64,000 nt of DNA from Bursaphelenchus xylophilus (taxonomy: Eukaryota; Nematoda; Chromadorea; Rhabditida; Aphelenchoididae). Made by a program: the position numbers and the translations under genes. Below the pieces are notes generated by a model. It did no database searches. It was not told the origin of the DNA and saw only the letters and a list, made by a program, of their open reading frames with translations. Positions 21,480-33,249 of the stretch are shown piece by piece. Within the stretch, counting starts at the first letter, position 1; the number at the start of each line of letters is the position of its first letter. The stretch is taken from assembly GCA_904066235.2 (NCBI GenBank), contig CAJFCV020000003.1, positions 3,844,001 through 3,908,000 on the forward strand. The letters run 5' to 3'.

Positions 21480-24400
21480 AAGATCGTTTTATGATGAGAG
21501 GAGATACCCAATAATATAAAAAAGCTATTAACACAAACATTACTTTACTATACGCGTAAAAAGACCGTTAGCGAAACGACAGGGTAGAGGGTGCTTGTTC
21601 AAGAAATTTCAGAGGGAAATAGTGGGGGTGCGACGCTCAGCCTTTGATCAAAGTTGGCACAAACATACTGCAGTTTGAAAGTAAGGTATGAGTTTTCATA
21701 GCTTGCGCTTTGAAAAAGGTATCGACGCTCTGGAGTCGAAAACAGCCAAAATTTAACTTTTTTTTGCTATTTGGACGACGCAAAGTCACCATCCTGTTTG
21801 ATGACTTAGAGCACGATTTCTGTTGATTTATAGCAGAAAACTAGCTTCTTTACACCGGATTCCAAACGTTACAGGCAAAAAAGATCCTTTCCCAACGCGT
21901 CTTTACTAATCTTCCGCCAAATATCCATACTAGCCATAATACTAGCCATAAATATCCATACGGCAATACTGGCTAAAATTATGAGGAATTTAAAAATCGC
22001 CTAGAGGGAAAATACATTTTTGAAAAATTTGAAGCACATCTGAAATCCCGTCTTCGAGCAATTCCCTTGCAAAATAAAGCCGCTTATAACATAACGCCTA
22101 TTTAACGTACTCTCCCGGCGAAAAATCCTGGGAATTTCTCGAGGCCCCGAATTCTGTTCAGATGCGACGACCTCGTGCGTTGCGCTGAATTATCGCTCTA
22201 AAAAATGGTAATTTGTTTTACGAATTATCGCACAAAACTCACTCGCAGCAAATTCTCAGGACCTTTTGCCGCAAAATTATCAAACCATCTGCACCTCCCG
22301 GAAGGAACTCCGCCTAAAAATAGCCACCTTTCCCTTTGAACTGGCGACTTTTCAACGCTTTAGCTAGCAAAAGCAACCCAATCCAAAGACATGCAATCCG
22401 ATCCGTCCAACAATACGGGGATCGCCTGCAGAAAAAAGACAGCTGATCCGCGTTATAATCGATATAAAAATTATCTATCCTCATTTGATTCCTCGCTGCC
22501 TCCGGGGTTTTTTGCTTTGCCTTATCCATCAAGCCCCCTCCCCCTTCCGTGACAAACAATCAGATGAATGAATGGTCCTTTAAAAGAGATCACTTCGAGT
22601 GACCAGTTGTTTTCGAAAGGGCCAATTACAACGCCCGAGGCAAGGGATTTCGTTGCTTTGTTTTCTTGGCAAGAAAAAGTTTAACAGCCTGTTAACAAGA
22701 TGACACATAAATTTTGGAGAACAAAGTTGAGAGGGCTGAACCTTGGTCTGTTTTTTAATGTAATAAATTAGAGGGAGGATGGGGGGAGAATTGGTATTGG
22801 ATAAGAAGGTACTTGGGCTGTACGAGCTCTGCAATTAAACAAGATTGCAAAGAATGGACGGCAAATTTTGGGGTAGTATAAAACAGGGCCCTGCAGGGTG
22901 GCACTAATGGGTAATCGTGCTAGTTTTGGACGATTACTCTAATTGTAGCAGTTTGAATCTTTTCAGTTGTTGATAGAATACTCTTCGTTGGCCACCGATC
23001 AATTCCTGAAAATCTTGGCTTTTGCTTTCCAAGCAAAAGAAAGATATTCAGAGATCAAGAATAGTAGGTAAAATTAGAAAAATTGGACTGACAAAGCCGT
23101 TGTTTGGCCACAAATCTGCGTATCTTGTCCAGTAAAAAATTTTTTTTTCTTGCATGGACAGCGTACTGCCCTTGGCAAATTATCTTTTGTCAGTAAGAAG
23201 ATTTTCAAGAATACAGCGCCTTCCCGGAAACTTCAGGACGTCGATAGTAGGCCTCAAATGGGAAATCGCTTAAATAAGCCTGTAAAATACAAGGCTTCTA
23301 AAATTACAACAACGTTTTTTCTTATTAGTAATCCCACCTTATTGGCCGCCGCGTTGCATGTAATATATTTTGACACAGCGAAAATCGGCAAGAGTGAAAA
23401 ACGAGAAGTCATCTTGAAATTCTACCAAGATTGATCGGAAAGACAGAAAAACAAATATAATAATAAATAGATGAGTCCGAACACCCGACAACTCATGTTA
23501 TAAAAGATTTCCGGAAGTCCGAGACCTGATTGATAAATGGATTGGCCATAATAAGGTGACAAAGATCACATAAAACTCTTTATTTATGTGTCTCATTGGC
23601 CATAATAACTCAAATTCCTTTACTATACGTCTGAATGGCCAAGATGAGTTCAAAAAATCGATCTTAAAATAAAATTCGCTCCTGATTTTTATAAAAAAAT
23701 TTGAAATTTTTGTATATTCAAATTTTGAAAAGTTTTAAAAAATACTTCACGTTGTCTTGGCGCATTCTTTAATAAACTTTTTGGCTCCGTAAAAGAAAAG
23801 AAAATCATTCCCTAAGGGGCTTCTTGCGATAAATTTGCATATTATATCATCTTCGGGCGTTTTGCAGCAGAAAATCTCTTTCTTTTGATAAAATCTCCCT
23901 TATAAGGTCACGAAAACTTAAAAAATTGAACCCCAAATACCCCCACCTCTCCGATATAGCTGACCCCAAGGACAATTGCCCCGGGCTTAAAAGGATTTTT
24001 ATGTCATAAAAGGCGAGAAATTATGGCAATAAAACGGGCGGAAAGGAATAAACCGTGCCATTTACTTTATCGCCGGCTGGTCGGCCGGAACAAACACGTG
24101 AAACGTGGGGATGAACAGGTCTAGAAAGGTCAATGCACGAAATAAAAAATGAGTTCGACTGGGAAAGTAAAAAGTTGTAGGAATTAGTAAGGTCGACCAA
24201 AAAAAGGTTCGAGCAATTTTGCCGAAATTTTGAAAGGGAAAATTGCCCTCCAGGGAGAAGAATGGAGAGTATTTTGTTCAAGGATCAAGGTGAGATAAGG
24301 CGAACTTGTAAGAAACTACTTCTTGATAGTAATTTCGCTTTTACTAGCCTTAGATTATATAGTCATCAAAAGGTCATGATGAATATAAAATAGATGTCAG

Positions 24401-24780
24401 GCCGGGGAACATGCCTTCACAGTTGACGAAATGGTGGCAACATATTTATAATGGGATAAAAAAGATATGTAACGGTCATCTGCAACTTTTTTGAAAGTTT
24501 TTTTAGTTACTTTAGAGTTACAAAAAATAAAAGTTCCAAAGTTTGTACCAAAAAAACCAAGGTAAAATTTAGTCAAAGCTATATGAGAAAAGGCTCTATA
24601 TTCGTCTATCGTCACCCAGAAGTTATCTGTCTGTGATCTACATGACCTAAAATGTAAAAAATCAATCACAGGCAAGGCATACAAAATTTGATGACTCTTG
24701 CCAAAACAAGGTAAATTCTGTCAATCAAGCAGTCACTCTCGGCTCTATACCAACTCTACAGTAATATTGAAACCCCCAAG
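21480..24780. other. Intergenic; diverged repeat fragments
   Basis: No supported gene. Around 21630-21740 there is a diverged fragment of the third transposon family (GTGCGACGCTCAG, then TAGCTTGCGCTTTG). Open frames at 22314-22559, 22580-22834, 23150-23434 and 24397-24684 have no domains or splice partners. Confidence 0.45.
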
Positions 24781-24791
24781 CTCGTAAACTA

Positions 24792-25738
24792 CAGGGTGTT
24801 TCAAGAAATTTGGCAGAAACTAGTTGCGAATATTTTTGAGCTCTTGCTAGTTATCGCAGAAATTCTTTTTGTTTCTAAAACTTGACAGCGGGCGGTTTTG
24901 TACTGAACAAAAAAAAAAATTTTTTTCGTCGGCGGAGAGGCCAGTTCTCGGCGGAGGCATTTAGGGCCTTTTTTTAAAATCACACCTTATTACATCGTGG
25001 AAACTCTGTTACAGTGGCCAAAATCATGTTTACGTTAAACCTCCGTGGATTTTGCGGTATGCTTTTTTTTGTTGTCGATTTTCGCTCATCCGCGGAGGCA
25101 CGGCGGAGACCTCAGGTTTAGTCTTAGGAGTCCGGGAAAAAACTCAGCTACAAGAATCCATCACAGCAACACCATTTTTCTTATTTTTTGATCCGGCGGA
25201 CACATCGGCGGAGGTTTCGGCGGAGGCTTTATCAAAAGAGTCAAAATTTTGTTTTGACCCTTTGAGAAAGCCTCCGCCGAATCCTCCGCCGGGGGAAAAA
25301 AGTACAAAATTTTTGCCCTCTGTGCATCGGATGACAACAAAAAATCGCCCCAACCTTTTTTCCAACATGGATTTGCAAAAACCGAGGGCCCAAAACAAAG
25401 TCCGCCGAAATCTGAGGTCTCCGCCGCGCCTCCGCGGATGTTGCGTAAAATCGAAAACGCAAAAAAAGCATACCGCAAAATCCACGGAGGTTTAACGTAA
25501 ACATGATTTTGGCCACTGTAACAGAGTTTCCACGATGTAATAAGGTGTGATTTTAAAAAAAGGCCCTAAATGCCTCCGCCGAGAACTGGCCTCTCCGCCG
25601 ACGAAAAAAATTTTTTTTTTTGTTCAGTACAAAACCGCCCGCTGTCAAGTTTTAGAAACAAAAACAATTTCTGCGATAACTAGCAAGAGCTCAAAAATAT
25701 TCGCAACTAGTTTCTGCCAAATTTCTTGAAACACCCTG
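24792..25738. mobile_element. 947-bp palindromic element, ends CAGGGTGTTTCAAG
   Basis: Begins TA|CAGGGTGTTTCAAGAAA and ends with the reverse complement, followed by TA. The two halves pair over most of their length: the segment near 24960-25090 (GGCGGAGG, CATGTTTACGTTAAACC, GCGGTATGC) reappears inverted near 25450-25560. The centre carries further GGCGGAGG/CCTCCGCC inversions. It encodes no transposase; the 60- to 147-codon frames on both strands are mirror images of the same repeat. TA flanks and terminal inverted repeats suggest a non-autonomous Tc1/mariner-type or foldback element. Confidence 0.82.
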
Positions 25739-25739
25739 T

Positions 25740-27050
25740 ACAAAACATTTTCCACCAAGCCCCTGAAATCACCGTGAAACACAAGGATCAAAGCCCGCTT
25801 CCGAAGACGAAACCCCCCGAAAATAACGCCGGAGGTTTCGACGGAGGTAAAATGCGGGGGGAACGCGACGAATGCAAAAGATATGGCCCTCCGAATACCT
25901 CCAGAGTTAACCTCGCCGCCGCTCTTCCCACTGATCTTCCCGAGAGTGGAAATCGAAGAGTTTCTCCGGGCGGGGTGAGGGGCCGGTCATTATTACAACC
26001 GAAATCCCTCGTTTTTTGCGAAAAGAAAAAGGTTTCCGAAGGATCTGCGAGAACAGGCTTGTTGTCTAATCTTTTCTCCCCCCGAGGTCCGAGCCCCGAA
26101 GGCGGGCCATAAAACCCGGGTTAACGAATCGCAAATACAGCCAAAAAGCCGGGGGATTTCATGGATCTCGGGCGGTGATTAAAATCGAACGAGCTGCCGG
26201 TTTGAGACAAGAAATGGAAGGTTGTAAAAAGTCGTGTAGGTGGGAAATTTTGTTACAGTAAACTTTGGAAGAGGAGATATCTCGTTGAAATCAAAAAATT
26301 GGATTTTCAAAACTTTGGCATGACTTATTTTTCAAATTACAGTAACAAGTCAAAAAAGTCACTCCACCGGAAAAAACTTGAAGTTACAGTAATCCATAGT
26401 ACTCATAAGTCCCTCAAATGCCAATATAAGAAACAAAGATCTGTATTGCTTATATTCCAACAGAACGCCAAAGAAAACATTCGGATTCATCACCTTTCAC
26501 CTTAATTTAGACATCCACCATCAAATTTTCCAAAATTGAAAAAAGTTTTGTTACAGTAATCCTGTCAACATAACCTCACTTTTTAACCCTCTAAATTTTC
26601 ATAGGACAAAATTTTCGGCCTCAAAACCCTAGTAAAAAATCAAAATTAGCAATAATTTATATTATTTTAGCTCCTCATACGAACAAAATTTCAAACTTTC
26701 TCCAAAATAAAATCCGACGACTTCAAGAGCTCTCCGATTAATATTCGCCTTCAAAATAAGCTGTTTATTGTTCACTTTCTTCACGCTCCACATATCCGCC
26801 GTTAAAATATCTAATTAGAGGCATTTGCAATGAGAAGCCTCTTATAAACAAACAAAAAAAACTTCGAAATTCCCCAAATTTCGCATGTGGTTTTAATTAA
26901 TCGTGGCGGGGTTTTCTTGATTCCGTTGCGTAATGCGGTTTATTTCTGGATCAGAAATTAAAAATATGAGATTCTCCAAAATCTTTGATTTTTATCTCAT
27001 GGATAATATAAAAAAAATAAAATTTAGGGTTTTACTTTTATTTACATCGA
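25740..27050. other. Intergenic; GC-richer block then AT-rich DNA
   Basis: 25800-26120 is GC-rich and contains a 128-codon plus frame with no domain. It may be eroded repeat, since it shares GGAGGTTTCGACGGAGG with the palindrome next to it. The remainder is AT-rich with several TTACAGTAA words. A minus-strand AATAAA near 26940 may serve the next gene. Confidence 0.4.
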
Positions 27051-27202
27051 CTTATAATTACAAATACATGATACACCCGTATTTAGAGGGCGTTAAATTG
27101 AATTTAACCTGCCAGAGATTTGAATATTCCATATTCTTGAGCCAAAAATCAAAAAATTCTTGGAAAATTGTTGAAAATTTAGAAAATAATGTCCCAGCAC
27201 TT

Positions 27203-29336
27203 TTATCTAAACCTTTTAGGGCTCCCTTTCGATATGTTAAGGTGCTCTCTTCTCCATCCAATACTATTCGAAGCATCAGAATCATCAGTGAAGTCAGCCG
27301 AGAACTTGGTGCTATCTTTTTGTCCGGGTGCTGGTAGATCTTCTTCATCATCGCTGTCATCAGTGATATCATCGCTATAATCCTCATTCTCATACAGTCT
27401 ACTATGCTCATGCAACGAGGCCAAAGAAACATCACTTCCCGTGACCAGGAAACTTCCAATTCTACAAATAAATCAAAAATATTATACTAGACCTACTATA
27501 ATATAAAATTGATCCAAAAAGTATGCAAAAACAACTCACGCATCCGTATTTCTACATTTCCTGAGCGGTGTGGTCCTCGAGTTAAGCTGTCTACAATTAT
27601 CGGCCAGATATTGTCGAAGTTTTTCCAATTCTGCGCGGGTCGTTTCTTCCGCTTGTTCTCGATATTCCTCTTCGGTGAGCATTTTGTGGACTGGTTTGGG
27701 CTTCCAGATGTAACGCATTAGTCGACTTGGCTTTCCAAAGAACCGATGGAGACCTGAAAAATAAAATAAAAAGTCATTCATTGCAAAAATTTAAAATTTG
27801 TAAGTTATAATGGATAAATTTTACCAAAAAAATCTATAAAGGCCATTTCAAAGACAATTTAAAATTGTATTTATATAGCCAATAGTCTGTATAAGTCCCA
27901 ATCAAACGTATATATCAAAAAAATCAAATTATGATACCATTAACCCGCTAAAACTTCCAATTTCCCCTCTCAAACCTAAAGCAATATCCGAAAATCTTCA
28001 AAATCAAAAAAACTTAGCTATAAAACTTTATTATCAACCGTACCATTAAAAGTAGTGACCAAAACAAGTATTGTTCCCACCGAGAACACCGCGGATTGCG
28101 AGGCCATTAGCACCATTCCCACAGCAATTGCCTGGAGAGTCCATTGGAAAACATTCTTCAGTCTGACATTGTTGCTGACTCCGGAGACATAACAGACGAT
28201 CACAGATGCCACTGCAGCTACAACCGTGTAGATCCCGAGGAATTTCCAATGAGTGTAAGCCAACTCATATAAGTTGTAATAGCCAAAGTAGTAGGCATAC
28301 GAAATCGCTGGCCATAACATCCATTCCAAAGGGACGAAAAGTATGGATCTGGGCAAAAAACGGCGTAAAAAGAGGGCTAGGAGTATTATTGATGCGAACA
28401 CTCCAATAAAAGCCGAGCTGGTGTAGACGGAAACGGTTCGATGACAGATCTCCTTGGAGAGCAAAAACAAGGTGCAGGCGACGATGTAGGCGGCAAATCG
28501 ATAAATATTCACAGCTAAAATACAAAACACATAATTATCCTCATATTTCAAGATTTTCGCAAAAATTTTTTATATTATTTTAGCCATCAGATATAATACT
28601 TCAGCTAAAATAACATCTAAAATCCCCAATTTTCACACACACAACAACTCACGATCATAATCCACGGAGATTGTGTAGCTTCTAGAAGTGGAAACCCCCA
28701 CTATTCCGTTCATTGCAGGGATGGTATCACCCTTTCTCGTTCTCAGCATCCAATCCAAAATATTTGTTATACTGAATTCAGCTTCATCGTGTTCATAAGC
28801 CTCACAATTTGGCCATAAATTTACATGAAGGTCTGAGGGCACTTTGTCGAGTTTGAGTTTAGCATCAGCAAAAGGGAAGAGGTAACTGGGATGATCGACG
28901 ACGAATTTGTATACCTTGGTTTGAGTCCTTCCATTGGATGCAACTTCCCTGGATTGACCGATTGTTACTGAAAAGGTCGGATTACAAAAATAAACCTAAC
29001 TGACTTCTAACTGATTGTGAGCCTATCAACTACCAAATCTACCGTTTCAATACGTTTTCAGCATAGAATTATATTGTAGTAGATACATGAATCGAAAAAA
29101 ATTCCAAAAACACAAGAACAGTACACTCAGCAAATATTTTTCAGCTTTCCAAGACCATTTCAGAACTCTTAGAAATTACTGATAACGTTGAAGTGTTTAC
29201 ATCTCAAATTAATTACCTAAAATCAAAAGGAACCAATCAAAATTAACTTACACTTGATTGCACAGTCATCTGCATCTGCATTTGCTCGAGTTCTGTAAAT
29301 CGAGGCAAAGAAGATGATGCCCCAGGTCAGCATCAT
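27203..29336 (-). CDS. nemp-1: NEMP1/TMEM194-type nuclear envelope membrane protein
   Basis: Five exons: 29336-29252, 28967-28653, 28514-28044, 27753-27540 and 27461-27203; all internal junctions are phase 1 or 2 and close to 447 aa, about the size of human NEMP1. A signal peptide (TWGIIFFASIY) precedes a lumenal domain of about 105 residues. Residues about 137-285 hold five hydrophobic helices (FAAYIVACTLFLLS through TILVLVTTF). The exon after these carries the family hallmark MLTEEEYREQAEETTRAELE, which matches the RLLTEEEYR...E..TRKALEELR signature of NEMP proteins. The tail is strongly acidic (DDITDDSDDEEDLPAPG). The family acts at the inner nuclear membrane, supporting envelope stiffness and germline function. 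The acceptor TTTCAG lies five bases before the ATG; a second ATG follows directly. Confidence 0.9.
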
Positions 29337-29349
29337 GACGCCTGAAATT

Positions 29350-30230
29350 AATGTGGACATTAAAATAGGAAATTTTAAAAATTAAATTATTTTAGGTAAC
29401 AAAACAAAAAAATCGTTGAAAACTGGAGAGAAAAGGTGCTTCAGGGCTAAATTTAAGATTATAATATAGAAATAAGAACATGGGAGCTATTATTATGTGA
29501 TTTACAATGATTTTTTAGGTTTTACTTTTTGAAACTCACATAAAGTTATGATAAACTCTCGTAAAAACTGCCGAAGAACATTTTTCTCGATTTTCAAAAG
29601 TTTCATCGCAACAGTTACTCCAAATCGAAGTTAGTTTACAATTTAGGAAGCAATTAACAGAATACTGTCTTGGAAAAACCATAAAATTACTCCTTTTCCA
29701 ATCAGAAAGCGCTCGTTAATCGCATGTTCAACTACATTTTACTCCGCCTTTCCCACATCAAACAAAGTGATCGACGGAAACAATGATGAGTGGCGACTTG
29801 ATAACGAGCTTACTTTGATAAAAGACCGCTCACATGTTGAAAATGTAGTTTGCGATATTACACTAGTACTAGAAGATCGGGAAATAAGTTGAAAAACGTA
29901 GGTTTGAAGAGTAAGATTGCAAAAGAAATAGTTGGATAACACGTTGATTTTGGTAATGACATCAAAATCTTTTGATTTCAAACAATTTTCACCTTGTGTT
30001 CATCGAAAATACTATATTATACATGATGAAAACTTAATTTTTAATGTAAACCTGCAAAACAAAGGTGAAAATTCGCAAAAAATATAAATAACACTCCAAA
30101 TTATGATCAAAATCAGACAAGCCCATCAACATTTTAGCGAACGCTTATTTTGAAACCATCAAATAATATTTTTGGCACTTCGCAACAACAAAATGTCACT
30201 ATTGATTGGATCAAGAAATCTTTATTTTAC
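29350..30230. other. Spacer between nemp-1 and the Srt receptor gene
   Basis: No supported gene; the 80-codon minus frame at 29739-29981 has no domain. This is the 5' flank of nemp-1 and the 3' flank of the receptor. A minus-strand AATAAA near 30213 fits the receptor's 3' end. Confidence 0.45.
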
Positions 30231-30290
30231 GACAAAAAATAGCATTATTGCGTGATTAGCATTGTTCCCAACTGACTTCCACCCTTGATT

Positions 30291-33236
30291 TTAGTTAAAC
30301 GTATTGCTCGGAACAGTGTGGACCACATTTCCAAACGAATTTCCACCACCCGAGTTGCTGGCCATCGTCGATTTGACGCGAATTCGGATCTTCTTGAGGA
30401 GGATCCGTTGAATACTCCGGTTGATTAGAAGGTAGACTATTGGTGGAGAGCCTGCAGAGAACGTTTTATTAGATTTTTAGGGGATTGATATATTTTTTGA
30501 TAATTTTTATTTACCTTGCACTAGAAGCCACAAGATGTGACTAACTTTAGCGATCCACAAAGGCAGCGGCAAGAATTGAATGAAGGTATAACCGGTGGCA
30601 GCTACAGTGATGCAGGCACTGATTATACAGCATTGAATGAACAGCTGAAAAAAAGGTTTTTATAGGGTTTTCGACACTTATATATTGTACTGTCAGATGA
30701 TCTCATTTTTTGTCAAAAATCAGTTTTTTATTGGAAAAAAATGCGTTTGCCTTATAGAAGATGGAGTAAACTTACACTGAAATCCTTTTTCGAAGTTACT
30801 GAGTTACTTTTATTCCTCAGTAAGGCTCGGTTTTTCAGGAAGAAGACGAGGTAAATTGTAGGCAGTATAATGCTGAAGGACAGGTTGTCTGCGGTGTGAA
30901 TTGGCATGGAATACTGAAAACGAACTTTATAAGGGATTTCAGGCGTATGCCAGACATCTTTCCTTATTTTAGAACATAAATTTAGTCATCGTAATATCAA
31001 GGTATTACAGTGACGGACCTGATCCGGTTGCAAAAAATTTACCATTTTGCATACGGGAAGTATCAAAAAATGTAGCAAAATGCCTCCTCTACAACTAAAG
31101 AAACTCTGTTTTGAACCTTTCCCTCACAAAAAGAGCGGGCGCGCTTTTGAAATTGGAGTTTTTTCACTTGGAGAGGGAGCTATTTTGTTATATTTTTTGA
31201 TACATCCCGGGTGCAAAATGGCACGTTTTTTGTCACTGGATCAGGTCCGCCGCTGCAGTCTAAAATAATATAAAATTTCTATCCTTTTATGTAGAACTTA
31301 CAAGGTTGTTTACATCCACCACACTCTCGATGAATGGATTGAACGTCCAGCTTCCCAAGATGGGAGAGTACGCGACCGGGGTTCCAAAAATTGAAGATAC
31401 TAGGCCAACTAGCAAGGGGATGGACAGCCAGAAGTAGACGCGATTTTTTCGGAACCAGTGTTCCTTATCAGTTAGCGAGGCAATGCGGTTCAGCGCTAGG
31501 ATTACCGCGGCCCAGGAATATGCCATCCAAACTCCTAAAAGGTCAATTGTAATATAATTTTTGTGGTGTAAAGACTACTAAGCTTTAGATTTGATGGTAA
31601 AATAGGCTTTGCCGAAATTGGAAATAAAGTTTCTTACCAAGTAGTACAGTTCCAACAATATTATTCATCAGTCTTGCATCACAATACATGACTCCGTAAA
31701 AGCTGAGAAATCCGGATAAAAGACCGGTGATTGGGATGGTAATGCAGTCGTAGCAGGCCATCTGGACCATGATCTTGTAGCAGGGATTGGCGTAGAGCTC
31801 TTTCCTGGTCATCGCGTACAAACATGGGACGTACAGTACCTAAAGTAATATAATCTTAGGTCGAACTTTTAGTTTAAAGTGACTTTTCCGTCGTATCGTT
31901 GTTTCCATTTACGTCTTCCGTAACAATGTTCTTGGAAACTTGCAGTTTTACAGTAACATTTGTAATCCTCAAAATTCCAGAAATTTTCGAAGTAAATAAC
32001 CTTTCCGATGTTTAAAATTTCAAAAACAACGTGGAACAAAATAGTGTAAAATTCAGTTTCATGAACCTACATTTCTTGACACATGTTAATAATTGGACTT
32101 TTGGGGAAAAATATCCGAGATTTTTAAGACCATTTTTAAGACTTGAAGTCATAAAGGACAAAATTTTCATTGACCACAAAGAAAATAGGGCATTTGTAAT
32201 TGAGTGGAATGCTAAGCCATGGGTTTAATTGCCGAAGTACTTTTGCATTTTTTGCTCAAAAAATTTTCCGTATTTTTTGTGGTTATGGCAAATTCGCCTT
32301 CTCAAAAGCAGCTCAAAGTTTTGCCAAGCCGGAAATAATGAGTAACTGCTGCGGTAAACGCGATAAAACTATGAGAATACACAATTTCCCCGCAATTTAG
32401 CTTAATGGACCGTAAACATCATGTATAATTTGAGCTATAAAGCTTTCGAAAAGTGCTGGACGTATTCCTTGAACTTTCCTGTACATACTATTAGCGATAG
32501 GTCAGATACTAAATCCAAACGCAAATAATGGCAAATTCGCCTTCTCAAAAGCAGCTCAAAGTTTTGCCAAGCCGGAAATAATGAGTAACTGCTGCGGTAA
32601 ACGCGATAAAACTATGAGAATACACAATTTCCCCGCAATTTAGCTTAATGGACCGTAAACATCATGTATAATTTGAGCTATAAAGCTTTCGAAAAGTGCT
32701 GGACGTATTCCTTGAACTTTCCTGTACATACTATTAGCGATAGGTCAGATACTAAATCCAAACGCAAATATAAAAGAAACCAAGGTGTTTAGCTAGTTGT
32801 TGAAGGCCTTGTTGAAGCCCTGACGTCTTAGCTCCTTCAGCGGCTGTTCAACGGTCTTTCTACGAGAGAGTACGTAAAATGTGGAGGGTCTGCCAGACAG
32901 AAAAATTTTCTTTCTGTCTGGCTGACTCTTCGTATTTTACGTACTCTTTCGTAAAGAAACCCGTTGAACATCTCGTTGAAAACGGCTAAAATTTTCGAGG
33001 ACTAGACGAATAGTCACAATATTACACTTGCGATTCAGCTGAATTTGCCTCAGAAACCACCTAATTGTAAAATCGGAAAATCTGGTCCTCCTTACCATAT
33101 AGACCACACTGACACTGAACAAAAACAGCCCATAAAAGGGATGTCGTCGCTCGCTCTCCGGAATCGCACTAGCATTGTATTGTGAGCAGTTCCAATGGGC
33201 CTCAAAGAACTCATGTCTTCGTATCATCAAATCCAT
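30291..33236 (-). CDS. Srt-class seven-helix chemoreceptor
   Basis: Six exons: 33236-33096, 31839-31638, 31534-31302, 30913-30776, 30644-30515 and 30451-30291; phases 0,1,0,0,1 close to 334 aa. The N-terminus has the Srt-like HWNCSQYN followed by ERRHPFYGLFLFSVSV. Exon 2 has VLYVPCLYAMTRKELY and NPCYKIM, exon 3 GVWMAYSWAAVILALNRIAS, which together match the serpentine receptor class T pattern. Seven hydrophobic segments are distributed over the exons, and the tail is Ser/Gly-rich. The start is the first ATG in frame; a GTG lies further upstream. Intron 1 (1256 bp) holds a perfect tandem duplication and a hairpin; intron 3 holds a short transposon. Probable role: chemosensory GPCR. Confidence 0.88.
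31008..31255. mobile_element. CAGTGAGGGACC family element in the Srt gene intron 3
   Basis: Left end TA|CAGTGACGGACCTGATCC. The right end is the complementary GTCACTGGATCAGGTCC, running out at about 31255 with diverged terminal bases. Lies wholly inside the intron 31301-30914. Confidence 0.75.
32285..32770. repeat. Perfect 243-bp tandem duplication in Srt intron 1
   Basis: Copy 1 is 32285-32527 and copy 2 is 32528-32770, head to tail. I compared them line by line and saw no mismatch. The sequence is non-coding and resembles no other element in the window. Confidence 0.9.
32846..32969. repeat. Long imperfect hairpin in Srt intron 1
   Basis: The arms start GTTCAACGGTCTTTCTACG and end with the near complement ...AAGAAACCCGTTGAAC. 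Inside are AGAGTACGTAAAAT and its inverse, and a core of TGCCAGACAGAAAAATTTTC pairing with its neighbour TTTCTGTCTGGC. It looks like a small foldback element of about 124 bp. It contains one of the window's CGTATTTTAC words. Confidence 0.75.
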
Positions 33237-33249
33237 GATCACAGCACGC

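Noticed and set aside
25052..25516. Overlapping 90- to 147-codon frames on both strands
   Set aside because: They lie inside the palindromic element and mirror each other; no transposase motif is present.
28206..28409. Plus-strand frames over 28 kb
   Set aside because: Antisense shadows of the nemp-1 transmembrane exon.
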